From: Lichenicoccus sp965213775
GTDB lineage: Bacteria; Pseudomonadota; Alphaproteobacteria; Acetobacterales; Acetobacteraceae
Assembly (NCBI GenBank): GCA_965213775.1
Contig: CBDCAC010000001.1
Span: 459,598-523,597 of the forward strand
Length of the DNA: 64,000 nucleotides
Direction: 5' to 3'
Below are positions 45,780 through 54,723 of the stretch, piece by piece. The notes below the pieces were generated by a model. It saw nothing but the letters and a program-made list of their open reading frames with translations. It made no database searches and was not told where the DNA came from. The position numbers were made by a program, and so were the translations under genes. Each line of letters starts with the position of its first letter. Positions within the stretch are counted from its first letter, which is position 1.

Positions 45780-46972
45780 GCCGGCGCCAGCAGACGGTCG
45801 AGCCCGCGCAGCGTGACCTCCCAGGGATAGCAGCGCTCCACCGCCGCGCGTGCCGCGAGGCCGAGGCCGGCATGGGCGCCGTCGAGGATCTCTCCGGCGC
45901 GCGCCGCCATCGCGTCCGGCGCGTCGGCCACCAGCAGGTCCCGCCCCGGCTGCGCCCGCAGCCCTTCCAGAGCCTGCGGCGAGACCAGCACCGGCCGGCC
46001 CATCGCCATCGCCTCGAGCACCTTGTTCTGGATCCCGCGCGCGATACGCAGCGGCGCCACGGCCAGGGCGGCGTGCGCCAGGTAGGGCCGCATGTCCGGC
46101 ACGGCTCCGGTCACACGGATGCCGGGCAGCGCGACGAGAGCGCGCACGGCGGCGGTCGGGTTGGCGCCGACGATGTGGAACGCCGCGTCCGGATGACGCG
46201 CGCGCAGCAGCGGCATCACCTTGTGGGCGAAGAAGTGCGCGGCATCGACGTTGGGTCGGTAATCCATCGTCGCGGTGAACACGATGGCGCGGCGGGCGCC
46301 GCCATAGGGATCAGCACCTGCGCGTGCGGCGGAGAAATAGACGAGATCGACGCCGTTCTCGACCCAGCCGGCGCGGTCGCGGCTCTCGGGGGCCAGCTCC
46401 ACGAAGCGGCGGCACTCATCCTCGGAGACGAACAGCGTATGGTCGAACCGGGCGGCGATGCGTCGCTCGTAGGCCAGCAGGGTGCGGCCCTCGCGCGCCC
46501 AGACCGGCCGCATCGGCAGGCGGCTGCGCGCGGCATAGCTGGCCCATTTCTCGGAGTCGACGTCGACCATGTCGAGGATCGCCGGCCCGCTCGCCTCATG
46601 GCCCAGGACGTACTGGGCCATGGCGGAGGAGAACACGAACAGGCCGGCGCGCGGCGAGCCGCTCAAGGTCTGGCGCACCCACTGCTGCAGACCGGCGTGA
46701 TGGAAATAGTCCAGCGTGAGCGGCCGGCCGGGCCGCAGCCGGGTCAGCGCGCGCAGGCGCTGCCGCCCAGGGTCGATGCGCGGGCACGCGACGCTGGCGC
46801 ACAGCCCGCGCAGCATCGGCAGGTGCTCCAGGTCGGCCGGATCGTCGGCGAGACAGCCGAGATGCACGCGGTAGCGCCGCGCCAGGTGCTGCAGCATGTG
46901 CCAGGCGCGGATCTTGTCGCCCTTGTTCGGCGGGTAGGGGATGCGGTGGCAGAGGAACAGCAGGTCCCGCAT
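45776..46972 (-). CDS. XrtA-locus glycosyltransferase (PEP-CTERM-associated, GT4)
   Basis: A 398-residue GT-B transferase of the group that accompanies exosortase A. It starts MRDLLFLCHRIPYPPNKGDKIRA, a signature N-terminus of that group, and contains MVDVDSEKWASYA, FVSEDECRRF, VENGVDLVYFSA and APLRIARGIQNKVLEAMAMGRPV with the conserved Glu. It begins just after the FemAB-like gene and its stop overlaps the exosortase start. It probably adds a sugar to the repeat unit. Confidence 0.93.
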   Translation of the reverse strand: MRDLLFLCHRIPYPPNKGDKIRAWHMLQHLARRYRVHLGCLADDPADLEHLPMLRGLCASVACPRIDPGRQRLRALTRLRPGRPLTLDYFHHAGLQQWVRQTLSGSPRAGLFVFSSAMAQYVLGHEASGPAILDMVDVDSEKWASYAARSRLPMRPVWAREGRTLLAYERRIAARFDHTLFVSEDECRRFVELAPESRDRAGWVENGVDLVYFSAARAGADPYGGARRAIVFTATMDYRPNVDAAHFFAHKVMPLLRARHPDAAFHIVGANPTAAVRALVALPGIRVTGAVPDMRPYLAHAALAVAPLRIARGIQNKVLEAMAMGRPVLVSPQALEGLRAQPGRDLLVADAPDAMAARAGEILDGAHAGLGLAARAAVERCYPWEVTLRGLDRLLAPA

Positions 46973-46976
46973 CGGC

Positions 46977-48020
46977 TCAGCCGATGCCGCGCACGATGGC
47001 GGGACCGATCAGCTTGGTCAGAGGCAGCGGCAGGCGCTTCCAGCCATCGATGAACAGCCGGTATTTCGGGTTCAGCGGGTTATGGTCCGGCGGCACCGTC
47101 CCGGTACGCAGCAGGTAACGATAGTGCAGCGGCACCGGCTCGAAGCCGAGGTTCTTCTTGAACGCGAACGCACCGGTGCCGATCTTGCTGCGGCCGAAAT
47201 CGAACAGGCGGCACCCGCGTTCGCCGGCGCGGCGCATCACCTCCCAGTACATCAGGTCGTTGCCGCCACGCCCGCGTGCCGCCACCGTGCCGCCGCCGTA
47301 GTAGGGCAGCACCTGGTCACGGAAATAGAAGCTCAGCACCGAGGCGATCGGCCGCCCGTCATCGAGCACCGTCAGCACGTCCGCCTGCGCGCCGAACACC
47401 GCGCGCAGGATCCGGAAATAGGCGCGCGAGAACACCGGCGTGCCGAGGTTGCGCACGCTCTCGGCATAGATCCGGTGCAGCCGGTCGACATCGTCGTCCA
47501 CCGCGACGGTAAGGCCGTTCTGCATTCCCTTGCGCACCACCGCGCGCTGCTTGCGCGGGATCGCCTTGAGGTTGGCATCGGCGTCGGCGACGATCGGCTT
47601 ACGGAACGTCACGTACAGCCCGTCGGCGCGGCTGGCCCATCCCTCGCGCAGCGGCTCCGGGGCATCGAGGAAGCGGAACTCGAGCGTCGGCACGCGGGTT
47701 GCGCGCATCATCTCGACCGCGTGGGCGGTCAGCGCGTCGGCACTCTCCGCGTCGGCCGCCAGCGGGCCGCCATAGACGCAGAACGGGTTGGACACCAACG
47801 CGTTGCCGAACAGCCGGCTGCGCATATGCACCATCGGCAGCACGCCGGTGATCGTGCCGTCGCGTTCCGCCAGCACGTAGCGGGTGCGCTGGCCGAAGGC
47901 GCGGTCGATCACCCGGCGCCATCCGGACAGGTGGAAGAAGGTGCCGGCCTCGCGTGCCGTCACGAAGCCGTCCCAGGCGGCTTCGGTGGAAGCGTCAAGC
48001 GGGCGGCAGCGCACGGTCAC
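46977..48020 (-). CDS. XrtA-system FemAB-like protein
   Basis: A 347-residue protein of the FemAB-like GNAT group that accompanies PEP-CTERM/XrtA loci. Start is GTG at 48020, overlapping the deacetylase stop (GTGA). Typical parts are AGTFFHLSGWRRVIDRAFGQR, YVLAERDGTITGVLPMVHM, AIPRKQRAVVRKGM, YGGGTVAARGRGGNDLMYWEV and FDFGRSKIGTGAFAFKKNLGFE. Relatives transfer amino acids from tRNA to peptidoglycan; here a modification of the exopolysaccharide or its anchor is the usual suggestion, not shown. Confidence 0.92.
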   Translation of the reverse strand: MTVRCRPLDASTEAAWDGFVTAREAGTFFHLSGWRRVIDRAFGQRTRYVLAERDGTITGVLPMVHMRSRLFGNALVSNPFCVYGGPLAADAESADALTAHAVEMMRATRVPTLEFRFLDAPEPLREGWASRADGLYVTFRKPIVADADANLKAIPRKQRAVVRKGMQNGLTVAVDDDVDRLHRIYAESVRNLGTPVFSRAYFRILRAVFGAQADVLTVLDDGRPIASVLSFYFRDQVLPYYGGGTVAARGRGGNDLMYWEVMRRAGERGCRLFDFGRSKIGTGAFAFKKNLGFEPVPLHYRYLLRTGTVPPDHNPLNPKYRLFIDGWKRLPLPLTKLIGPAIVRGIG

Positions 48021-48892
48021 GGCCGGCCACCCCGACCCGACGGACTCCAGAGCGGCGCGAAGACGCGGTCCATCCGGTCCCAGGCGAGGTCGCGCAGCAG
48101 CCTGTCGAGCCGGCCCGCCATGCGCGACAGGTTGACCGTGTGCCGGAAGCGCGACAGGCGGCCGCTCCCCTCGATGCGCGGCTGGTCCGGATCGATCTCC
48201 CACGGATGGAAGTAGAAGATGCCGGGCCGACGCTCGACGCGGTTTAGCCGACGCAGGCCGCCGCGGAACAGCGCGTAGGGCAGCAGCCGGAAGTAGCCGC
48301 CGCCCGAGCAGGGCAGGTTGCGACGCAGCAGCCGCACCGTGGTCATCGGCAATTCCCACAGCGCACCCTGGCCCGGCCGGAACGGCGCGCGCGGCGCCTC
48401 CGGCGCGCCGTAGAGGTCGTGGCGGATCGGGAACACGCTGGAGCTGTAGCGGTAGCCCTCGCGCTCCAGCCGCTCGAACGCCCACGGGTTGCGCGGCCCG
48501 ATCGAGAAGGTGGGCGCGCGATAGCCCACCACCGGCACGCCGCCGATATCCTCCAGCATCCGCCTGGTGCGGCCGACATCGGCGGTGAACTCGGCCGGCG
48601 TCAGACGATGCGCCAGCACGTGGTCGTAGCCGTGGCTGGCGAGCTCGTGCCCCGCCGCCACGATGCGCCTGATCAGCCCGGGATGGCGCTCGGCGATCCA
48701 GCCCAGGGTGAAGAAGGTCGCCTGCACCCCGGCGGCGTCGAACGTCTGCAAGATGCGGTCGGTGTTGGCCTCGACCCGTCGCGGGATCGCATCCCATCCC
48801 GCCCGCGGCACCACGTCGGCGAAGGCCTGCACCTGGAAGTAGTCCTCGACGTCGACGCTCATCGCGTTGCGCATCGCGGTCGGGGCGTTCAT
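48017..48892 (-). CDS. XrtA-system polysaccharide deacetylase
   Basis: A 291-residue deacetylase of the type tied to exosortase loci. The NodB fold shows the catalytic Asp in MSVDVEDYFQVQAF, the metal His pair in ELASHGYDHVLAHRL, RAPTFSIGPRNPWAF and the C-terminal GIFYFHPWEIDPDQPR. Start at 48892 overlaps the ATPase stop as ATGA. It would remove acetyl groups from the polymer or lipid-linked intermediate on the periplasmic side; no signal peptide is evident, so its compartment is uncertain. Confidence 0.93.
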   Translation of the reverse strand: MNAPTAMRNAMSVDVEDYFQVQAFADVVPRAGWDAIPRRVEANTDRILQTFDAAGVQATFFTLGWIAERHPGLIRRIVAAGHELASHGYDHVLAHRLTPAEFTADVGRTRRMLEDIGGVPVVGYRAPTFSIGPRNPWAFERLEREGYRYSSSVFPIRHDLYGAPEAPRAPFRPGQGALWELPMTTVRLLRRNLPCSGGGYFRLLPYALFRGGLRRLNRVERRPGIFYFHPWEIDPDQPRIEGSGRLSRFRHTVNLSRMAGRLDRLLRDLAWDRMDRVFAPLWSPSGRGGRP

Positions 48893-49833
48893 GCCGCACC
48901 GCGCGCCGGGACGTCGAGCAACGCGAACAGGCGATCCAGCTTGCCTTCCAGTGCCGCGATGCGCCCGCTCAGCTCCGAGCCCTGCGGCGCCGACGCGTGC
49001 TCGATCCCTGGGGCGTCGCCGATATCGGCGTCCAGCTCCGATGCGGTGTCCTCCACCATCGCCGCGGTGATCAGCGCGGTCTCCTCCAGGGCGCCGTACA
49101 GCAGCACGCGCGAGCAGAGCCGGTTGATCCGGCGCGGGATGCCGCCGCTGTGCCGGTGCACGCATTCGAAGGCAGCCGACTCCCAGTCCGGGGCGCCGTT
49201 CCAGCCCACCGCGGTCAGGCGGTGCCTGACATAGGCCTGTGTCTCCTCGGCGGAGAGCGGACCGAGATGGTAGCAGGCGAGGACGCGCTGTCGCAGCTGG
49301 TTCAGCTGCGGCCGCGCGAAGGTCTGGCGGAACTCCGGCTGGCCCAGCAGGATGATCTGCAGCAGCGACCGACCGCCCTGGGCGATGTTGGACACCATGC
49401 GCAGCTCCTCGAGGCCGCTCACCGACAGGCCCTGCACCTCGTCGACGATCAGCAGCGGCCGGCCGCCCTGCGCCCTCAGGGCCAGCAGCTTCGCCTCGAT
49501 GCGGCGCAGCAGCATCGCCTTGTCGGGTGCATCCTCGACGCCGAAGCCGGCCGCCACCAGGCGAAGCAGGTCGTCGGGCGACACCAGCGTCATCATGATC
49601 CGGACCATGACGAACTGGGAGTGGTCGAGCTGCGACCAGAGCCAGTCCACCAGCGTGGTCTTGCCGGCGCCGACCTCGCCGGTGATGACGACGAAGCCTT
49701 CCTGCTGCTGCAGGCCATAGACCAGATGCGACAGCGCGCGGCTGTGGCCGCTGCTGCCGAAGAAGAACTGGCTGTCGGGGGTCAACTGGAACGGCAGACC
49801 GTTCAGCCCGTAATATTTGCTGTACATGATCAT
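48889..49833 (-). CDS. XrtA-system AAA ATPase (ExeA-like)
   Basis: A 314-residue ATPase. The start MIMYSKYYGLNGLPFQLTPD is typical; ATG at 49827 is an alternative two codons in. Walker A is GEVGAGKTT (residues 52-60) and Walker B is LLIVDEVQGL, with IPRRINRLCSRVLLYG in the sensor/lid part. A short coiled coil (LSGRIAALEGKLDRLFALL) closes the protein. Relatives such as ExeA/GspA handle envelope assembly; in exosortase loci the role is unknown but the gene is almost always present. Confidence 0.92.
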   Translation of the reverse strand: MIMYSKYYGLNGLPFQLTPDSQFFFGSSGHSRALSHLVYGLQQQEGFVVITGEVGAGKTTLVDWLWSQLDHSQFVMVRIMMTLVSPDDLLRLVAAGFGVEDAPDKAMLLRRIEAKLLALRAQGGRPLLIVDEVQGLSVSGLEELRMVSNIAQGGRSLLQIILLGQPEFRQTFARPQLNQLRQRVLACYHLGPLSAEETQAYVRHRLTAVGWNGAPDWESAAFECVHRHSGGIPRRINRLCSRVLLYGALEETALITAAMVEDTASELDADIGDAPGIEHASAPQGSELSGRIAALEGKLDRLFALLDVPARGAA

Positions 49834-49835
49834 CG

Positions 49836-51518
49836 CTAGAAGCTTTGGCGCAGGCCGACGAGGACGGCGTTCTGCAGGCTGCTCTGGCCAGCGGAACCGG
49901 CCGAAACGTCGCGGATGAAGTAGCCGAAGGTGGCGCTCAGCGACGGGCCGATCGCATAGCTCGCATCCAGATCCAAGCCTGCGGTTTTATATTTTGATAC
50001 CGGAACGGTTTCGGTACGGGTGTCGCTGTAGCGCAGCGTCGTCGTCACGGTCAGCTTCGGCGTGAGGTCATGGCTCCAGCTCAGGTCGATCGAGGTTCCG
50101 CGGTCGGAATAGCCGGGTGCGGACGAGGCGCTGGCGATCTCGTTGCGCTCCTCCTGCTCCACCGTCAGTGCGAACACGTCGCGCGCGTAGGTGCTGACCG
50201 CAGTCGCCGAAAGACGCTGCACGCGGTAGAGATCGTTCTGCAGCGACAGCAACTGGTCGGAGACCAGCGTCGGCGCGCCGGTCGCGGTGCTGACCGTGTT
50301 GCCGAACTGATCGACCGACGAGCGGTCCAGGTTGTCCTGGATCTCCTCCTGGCCGCTGGTAAGACCCTCCGAGTAGACCGCGAACACACGCAGGCGCGCC
50401 GTGACGGCGTAGGAGGAGGCGAGCCTGAGGCTGTCGAAGCCGTCCTCGTGGCCGTATGTGGCGGTCAGGCTGCTGGCCTGGTTCGGCGTCAGCCGGATGC
50501 CGGCGTTCCATACCGCGTCCCGGATCCTGATCGGCGGCAGCCCGGAATAGGCGATGTCCTCGTAGCCGGCGCTGCCGAGCAGTGCCACCGCGCGGCTCAG
50601 CCCGTAGCCGAAATCGTCGATCGCGGTCGAGCGATGGGCGCGGTTCAGCACGCTGTCGCCGCTGCCGTCGTAGCGCGTGACGTCGAGCCGCGCGGTATCG
50701 GTGAAGCGCCCGAGATTCTCGCCGGTGGTAAAGAAGGCGTATCCCTCGTTCGAGCGCGTCACGCTGTTGCCGAGATCCTGGGAGAACAGGTCGGCGGGTT
50801 CGGCCGGGGTTCCGGTCTGCGGGCCAGTCTGAGAGGCCGTCTGGCTGCTGTAGTCGAAGACGTAGCCGGCGCGCAGCGTCCCGTCGCCGCCGAAGCGATG
50901 CTGCAGATAGGGCGAAACCTGCAGCGCCACGACGTCGGTGCGGTTCTGCTCGCCGTAATAGGGCAGCCCGCCCGGTCCGTAGCTGTCGATGGTGGATTGC
51001 TGGTCGCCGGTGCCGCGCAGCGAGAGGAACAGGGTCTGCGGAACCGCCGTCAGCTGCGCCTGACCGTTGAACTGCTGGACGACCTGGTCCTGCTGCGACG
51101 TCTTGGCGTAGAGCTGGATGTCGGGCGTGTAGCTGATGTCCGCCTGCGCGAGCGGGGTTTGACCGCTGAGCAACAGCTCCGGCAGGATCGACGTCACCAG
51201 GTCGGCGACGCGTGGGCTGCGGGCCTCGTAGACGTTGTCGGTCAGCAGCTCTCGCACGCCGATCGCCGGCTGCAGGGTGAACGCACGGTCCTCGGGCGTC
51301 GAGCCTATGAGCAGGCTGCCGACCAGCGCGCGCAGGTCCGGCTGCGTATCCGTCACCGTCGGCGCGAAGGCGGCGGTATCGGCCTCGTTGGCCTGCGCCG
51401 CGCAGGGGGCGAAGCCGCACACGCCGATCATGCCGGCGAGCCCGATGCACCGGATCGCCGGCACGTCGAGCACGAGCTGGCGAGCCGCAGGTCGATCACG
51501 ATGCGGCTCAATAGCCAT
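49836..51518 (-). CDS. XrtA/PEP-CTERM-system porin-like outer-membrane protein
   Basis: A 560-residue protein with an N-terminal signal region (IRCIGLAGMIGVCGFAPCAAQA) and a long beta-strand-rich body ending in an aromatic residue (VGLRQSF), as expected for an outer-membrane barrel. It matches the TIGR03016-type protein typical of these loci by position, length and the phrase FTLQPAIGVRELLTDNV. Start at 51518 (MAIEPHRDRP) overlaps the kinase gene by 11 bases. It may form part of the export pathway for the polysaccharide; direct evidence is lacking. Confidence 0.87.
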   Translation of the reverse strand: MAIEPHRDRPAARQLVLDVPAIRCIGLAGMIGVCGFAPCAAQANEADTAAFAPTVTDTQPDLRALVGSLLIGSTPEDRAFTLQPAIGVRELLTDNVYEARSPRVADLVTSILPELLLSGQTPLAQADISYTPDIQLYAKTSQQDQVVQQFNGQAQLTAVPQTLFLSLRGTGDQQSTIDSYGPGGLPYYGEQNRTDVVALQVSPYLQHRFGGDGTLRAGYVFDYSSQTASQTGPQTGTPAEPADLFSQDLGNSVTRSNEGYAFFTTGENLGRFTDTARLDVTRYDGSGDSVLNRAHRSTAIDDFGYGLSRAVALLGSAGYEDIAYSGLPPIRIRDAVWNAGIRLTPNQASSLTATYGHEDGFDSLRLASSYAVTARLRVFAVYSEGLTSGQEEIQDNLDRSSVDQFGNTVSTATGAPTLVSDQLLSLQNDLYRVQRLSATAVSTYARDVFALTVEQEERNEIASASSAPGYSDRGTSIDLSWSHDLTPKLTVTTTLRYSDTRTETVPVSKYKTAGLDLDASYAIGPSLSATFGYFIRDVSAGSAGQSSLQNAVLVGLRQSF

Positions 51519-52413
51519 AAGCCCCGAACGTGTCGCTCGCGGTGAGCTGCACCTTGTTGAGCAGCAGCAGCACCGTGGGGCAGGCATCGACCAGATCGAG
51601 CGCCGCCTCCAGCTCCGCGCGCTGGGTCTTCTGGGCCTCGACGAGCATGACGATCCCGCGCACCAGCGGTGCCAGCATGCTCGGCGCGCTGCTCGAGAGG
51701 CAGGCCGGGGTATCCAGCACGATCAGGCAGTCCGGATAGCAGCGGCCGAGGCGCTCGATCGCATCGATCACCAGCCTGCCGCCCGGCACCATCCCCTGCT
51801 GCTCGAGCTGGCCCACCGGGATCACGCGCAGGTTCGGCAGGCTGGTCTCGACCAGGAACCCGTCGATGTCCGTATCGGAGTGCGAGGACAGGTCGAGCAG
51901 CCCCCGCTGCGCGGCGAGGCCCAGGCGCGTGCTGAGAGTACGCTGCTTGGCGTCCACATCGACCAGCACGACCGGCTGCTGACCGTAGCTCGCCAGGCTG
52001 GCCGCGAGGTTGAGCGAGGAGAATGTCTTGCCCTCGCCCGGCCTGGCACTGGTCAGCATGATGGTCCTGGCCGAAGCAGTCTCCCTGACGGCGGCCTGCG
52101 CCATCGCCTGCAGCACCTGCCCCTGGACGATGCGGAACTCGTCCGACAGGCGGGAATGTTTCTGCGTCGGATCGATCAGGCCAGCGCGCCGCAGCATCGC
52201 GGCATCCAAGCCGGTCGGAGGGTCCGGCGCGGCCATCGGCGCCGGGAGATCGTGGGCGCCGACGACCGCCGCGGGCTCGAAGGCCGATCGTGCCGCTGAT
52301 CGTGCCGCTGGAGGCGTCGCAGGCTGCCGACGGAGCAGTTCGGAAGCGACACGGTCGTTATCTTCCCGCAACCGCGTCGCCGCGCGCTCGATCAGGTTCG
52401 GATGGGTGGTCAT
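51508..52413 (-). CDS. XrtA-system tyrosine kinase (CpsD/CapB-like)
   Basis: A 301-residue BY-kinase-type P-loop ATPase that controls polymer length with its membrane partner. Walker A is SARPGEGKT (residues 122-130), the Walker A' region is VVLVDVDAKQRTLS and Walker B is LIVLDTP. The Walker A' has Lys where Arg is common. The C-terminal tail ends GAYGY, a minimal cluster with only two Tyr as possible autophosphorylation sites. It starts 4 bases inside the end of the chain-length gene, so the pair is coupled, as is usual. Confidence 0.9.
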   Translation of the reverse strand: MTTHPNLIERAATRLREDNDRVASELLRRQPATPPAARSAARSAFEPAAVVGAHDLPAPMAAPDPPTGLDAAMLRRAGLIDPTQKHSRLSDEFRIVQGQVLQAMAQAAVRETASARTIMLTSARPGEGKTFSSLNLAASLASYGQQPVVLVDVDAKQRTLSTRLGLAAQRGLLDLSSHSDTDIDGFLVETSLPNLRVIPVGQLEQQGMVPGGRLVIDAIERLGRCYPDCLIVLDTPACLSSSAPSMLAPLVRGIVMLVEAQKTQRAELEAALDLVDACPTVLLLLNKVQLTASDTFGAYGY

Positions 52414-53951
52414 ACCAAGCGAGCGAGCCAGAGCGGATAGCTGGCAAAGCCGCCGAACACCATGAACAGGGAGGCGATGCTGGCCGCAAAGCCGACCAGC
52501 CCGGAATAGCGCCGCCGCCCCTTGCGTCGTTCGCGCAGCGAGACGCCGCCCAGCACCGGCAGGCCGATGCCGCGCAGATCCTGCACCGAGAAGAACGAGC
52601 TATCGATCTGCACCGACAGGAACACGAGGCCGATGCCGGCGCCCACTCCGGCGAGCAGGACGCCGAACGTGAGCAGCAGCCGCTTCGGGCCGACCGGGAT
52701 GGCGGGGATCTGCGGCGCATCGACGATGCGCAGCTTGACCTCGTCGGCCTCGTCGTTCGCCGCCGCACCGATCCGCATCGACTCGCGCCGCGCCAGCAGC
52801 TCGTCGTAGTTCTTGCGCAGCACGTCGTAGTCGCGGTTCAGGTTGATGTACTGCGCCTGCACGCCCGGCGCGCCGCGCGCGATCGCGGCCAGGTCGGCTG
52901 CCTCGCGCTGCGCGTCGGCAGCCTGACGCTGCAGCGAGGCCAGCGCGCTCTCGGTATCGACCAGGCGCACCTTGAGCTGCTCGTAAACGGGGTTCGGCAC
53001 CGACCGGCCATGCGACGACGGCGCGCGCGTCCCGTCGCTGCCCGCGCCCCGAGCGCCGGCGCCACGCAGGGCGGCGACGAGATTTCGCGCGGCGACGACG
53101 TCGGGATACTTGTCGGTGAAGCGAAGCTGAAGCTGCTGCAGGTTCTGCTCGGCGTCCGTCAGGCTCATCGGCCCGGCGGAACTTCCCGTGCCCGCGACGA
53201 AGCCGCCATAGCTCTCGGTGACCAGCAGCGGCGGCGTGCTGTTCATCTCCTGCCGCAGCAGGTCGCGCCGGCTGCTGGCATCGATCACCTGCCCGCGCAG
53301 CAGCTGCGCCTGCTCGCGTGCGGCGTCCAGGCGGGAGACGCCGCCGGCGGCCGGCAGCAGGTCGGCGTAGCGGACCTGGAAGGCGGCGCGCGCCTGCTCG
53401 GCGGCGCGCAGCTTGGTCTCGTAGGAGGCGATCTGCCGCTCCAGGAACAGCCTGGCGCTCTCCATGTCGTCGCGCGAGTTGCCGGTGGCGTTCTCGACGA
53501 ACAGCGCGACGATGGTCTGCACGACGTCGCGCGCGAGCTTCGGGCTCCTGTCTGCGTACTCGATGGTGAACAGGTTGCTGATCTGCGGCTGGATGCGGAT
53601 GCTCGTCGCCAGGGACTGGATCAGCCGCTCGCGCTGCATCGGCGTCGAGGCCCTGAGGTCGAGATCGGTCTTGGAGATGAGCTTCTCGAGGTTGGGCCGG
53701 CTGAGCAGGGTGCGCTGCAGGATGTCGACGTCGCTGCTGGTGGAGCTGTCGAGCGCCAGGCCCTTCAGCAGCGGCGTCAGCACCGCACCGGTATCGACGT
53801 AGAGCCGCGCCGTCGAACGGTATTGATCCGCGATCGAGGCGACCCCGAGCCAGCCCGCGAGGCAGATCGCCCAGGCGAGGATCACCGCCGCCCAGCGACG
53901 CCGCCAGGCGACGATGCCGTAGCGCTTGAGCAGGTTCTTCAGCGTGATCAT
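52410..53951 (-). CDS. XrtA-system chain-length determinant protein (Wzz/GumC-like)
   Basis: A 513-residue polysaccharide co-polymerase. A membrane segment near residues 21-38 (WAAVILAWAICLAGWLGVASI), a long periplasmic coiled-coil region (for example ARLFLERQIASYETKLRAAEQA and LNRDYDVLRKNYDELLARRE), then a second membrane segment (LLLTFGVLLAGVGAGIGLVFLS). The last part carries another hydrophobic stretch (YSGLVGFAASIASLFMVFGGFA). It partners the kinase at 51508 and sets chain length. It starts 11 bases after the export lipoprotein gene ends. Confidence 0.92.
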   Translation of the reverse strand: MITLKNLLKRYGIVAWRRRWAAVILAWAICLAGWLGVASIADQYRSTARLYVDTGAVLTPLLKGLALDSSTSSDVDILQRTLLSRPNLEKLISKTDLDLRASTPMQRERLIQSLATSIRIQPQISNLFTIEYADRSPKLARDVVQTIVALFVENATGNSRDDMESARLFLERQIASYETKLRAAEQARAAFQVRYADLLPAAGGVSRLDAAREQAQLLRGQVIDASSRRDLLRQEMNSTPPLLVTESYGGFVAGTGSSAGPMSLTDAEQNLQQLQLRFTDKYPDVVAARNLVAALRGAGARGAGSDGTRAPSSHGRSVPNPVYEQLKVRLVDTESALASLQRQAADAQREAADLAAIARGAPGVQAQYINLNRDYDVLRKNYDELLARRESMRIGAAANDEADEVKLRIVDAPQIPAIPVGPKRLLLTFGVLLAGVGAGIGLVFLSVQIDSSFFSVQDLRGIGLPVLGGVSLRERRKGRRRYSGLVGFAASIASLFMVFGGFASYPLWLARLV

Positions 53952-53961
53952 GAGCGCGCCG

Positions 53962-54576
53962 TCAGAACCAGGTCTGCGGGATGACCAGGGTGTCGCCCGG
54001 ACGCATCGCGACGTTCTGGGTGACGTCGCCGTCGCGGATCAGGTCGCCCAGCCGCACCGGTATGGTCCGCAAGCCGTGGCTGTCGCGCCGCACGATCTTG
54101 GCGCTGTTGCCGGCGGCGAAGCGGGTCAGGCCCTTGGCCTCGATCATCACGTCGAGCAGGGTCATGTGGTCGCTGTACGGGAACGCCAGCGGCTGGGTCG
54201 CCTCGCCGATCACCCTGACCTGCTGGTCGAACGGGCCGACGAAGCCGGTGACGATCACCGTGACGTCGGCGTTCTTCACGTAGTCCTTGAGCTGCGCCTG
54301 GATGTCGTGGGCAAGCTCGGTCGGCGTCTTGCCGGCGGCGACCATGTCGGTGACCAGCGGCATCGAGATCCGGCCGTCCGGCCGCACCGGCAGCGACAGG
54401 CTGAGGTCGCGGACGTGGTAGACCGAGACCATCAGCGTGTCGCCCGGCCCGATCACGTAGCTCGGGGAGGCGGCATCCATGGCGGCGGGATCGGCACGCG
54501 GCGCCTGCGCGCAACCGGAGAGGCACGTCGCGGCGGCGATGACGAGACGGGCGATCATCGCGGACATACGCATCAT
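53962..54576 (-). CDS. XrtA-system polysaccharide export lipoprotein (Wza/EpsL-like)
   Basis: A 204-residue outer-membrane lipoprotein. A lipobox CLSGC follows a hydrophobic signal (MIARLVIAAATCLSGC, lipid Cys near residue 22). The Poly_export domain shows YVIGPGDTLMVSVYHVRDLS, VRPDGRISMPLVTDMVAAGKTPTELA and a SLBB segment (RVIGEATQPLAFPYSDHMTLLDV), ending in MRPGDTLVIPQTWF. It would form the outer-membrane export channel and is the first gene of the core XrtA operon. Confidence 0.93.
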   Translation of the reverse strand: MMRMSAMIARLVIAAATCLSGCAQAPRADPAAMDAASPSYVIGPGDTLMVSVYHVRDLSLSLPVRPDGRISMPLVTDMVAAGKTPTELAHDIQAQLKDYVKNADVTVIVTGFVGPFDQQVRVIGEATQPLAFPYSDHMTLLDVMIEAKGLTRFAAGNSAKIVRRDSHGLRTIPVRLGDLIRDGDVTQNVAMRPGDTLVIPQTWF

Positions 54577-54723
54577 GGTCTGGTTCCCGCTGCCGGCGGC
54601 GTATGCTGCCCCAGAATGCTTGATAAGAGATGAACGCGGGGACCAGCCGGCATCGGGCCGGACCCTGTCGGTCCGGCACCATAACAGTTCTGATATCGTT
54701 ATGTATAGGCCGCGGGCGCCCGA
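54577..54723 (-). promoter_or_regulatory. upstream region of the core XrtA operon
   Basis: The 147 bp before the export lipoprotein gene holds an AT-richer patch (54682-54708, with TATACAT and TAACGATATCA on the minus strand) that is a plausible core promoter, and a hairpin at 54657-54677 between that patch and the gene. If the promoter lies upstream of the hairpin, the hairpin would be in the leader RNA. No operator was assigned. Confidence 0.4.
54657..54677 (-). terminator. hairpin between DUF2237 gene and XrtA operon
   Basis: GCCGGACC / GGTCCGGC form a perfect 8 bp stem with a 5 base loop. It lies 46 bases past the DUF2237 stop and could end that transcript, or attenuate the XrtA operon. 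There is no T-run. Confidence 0.4.
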
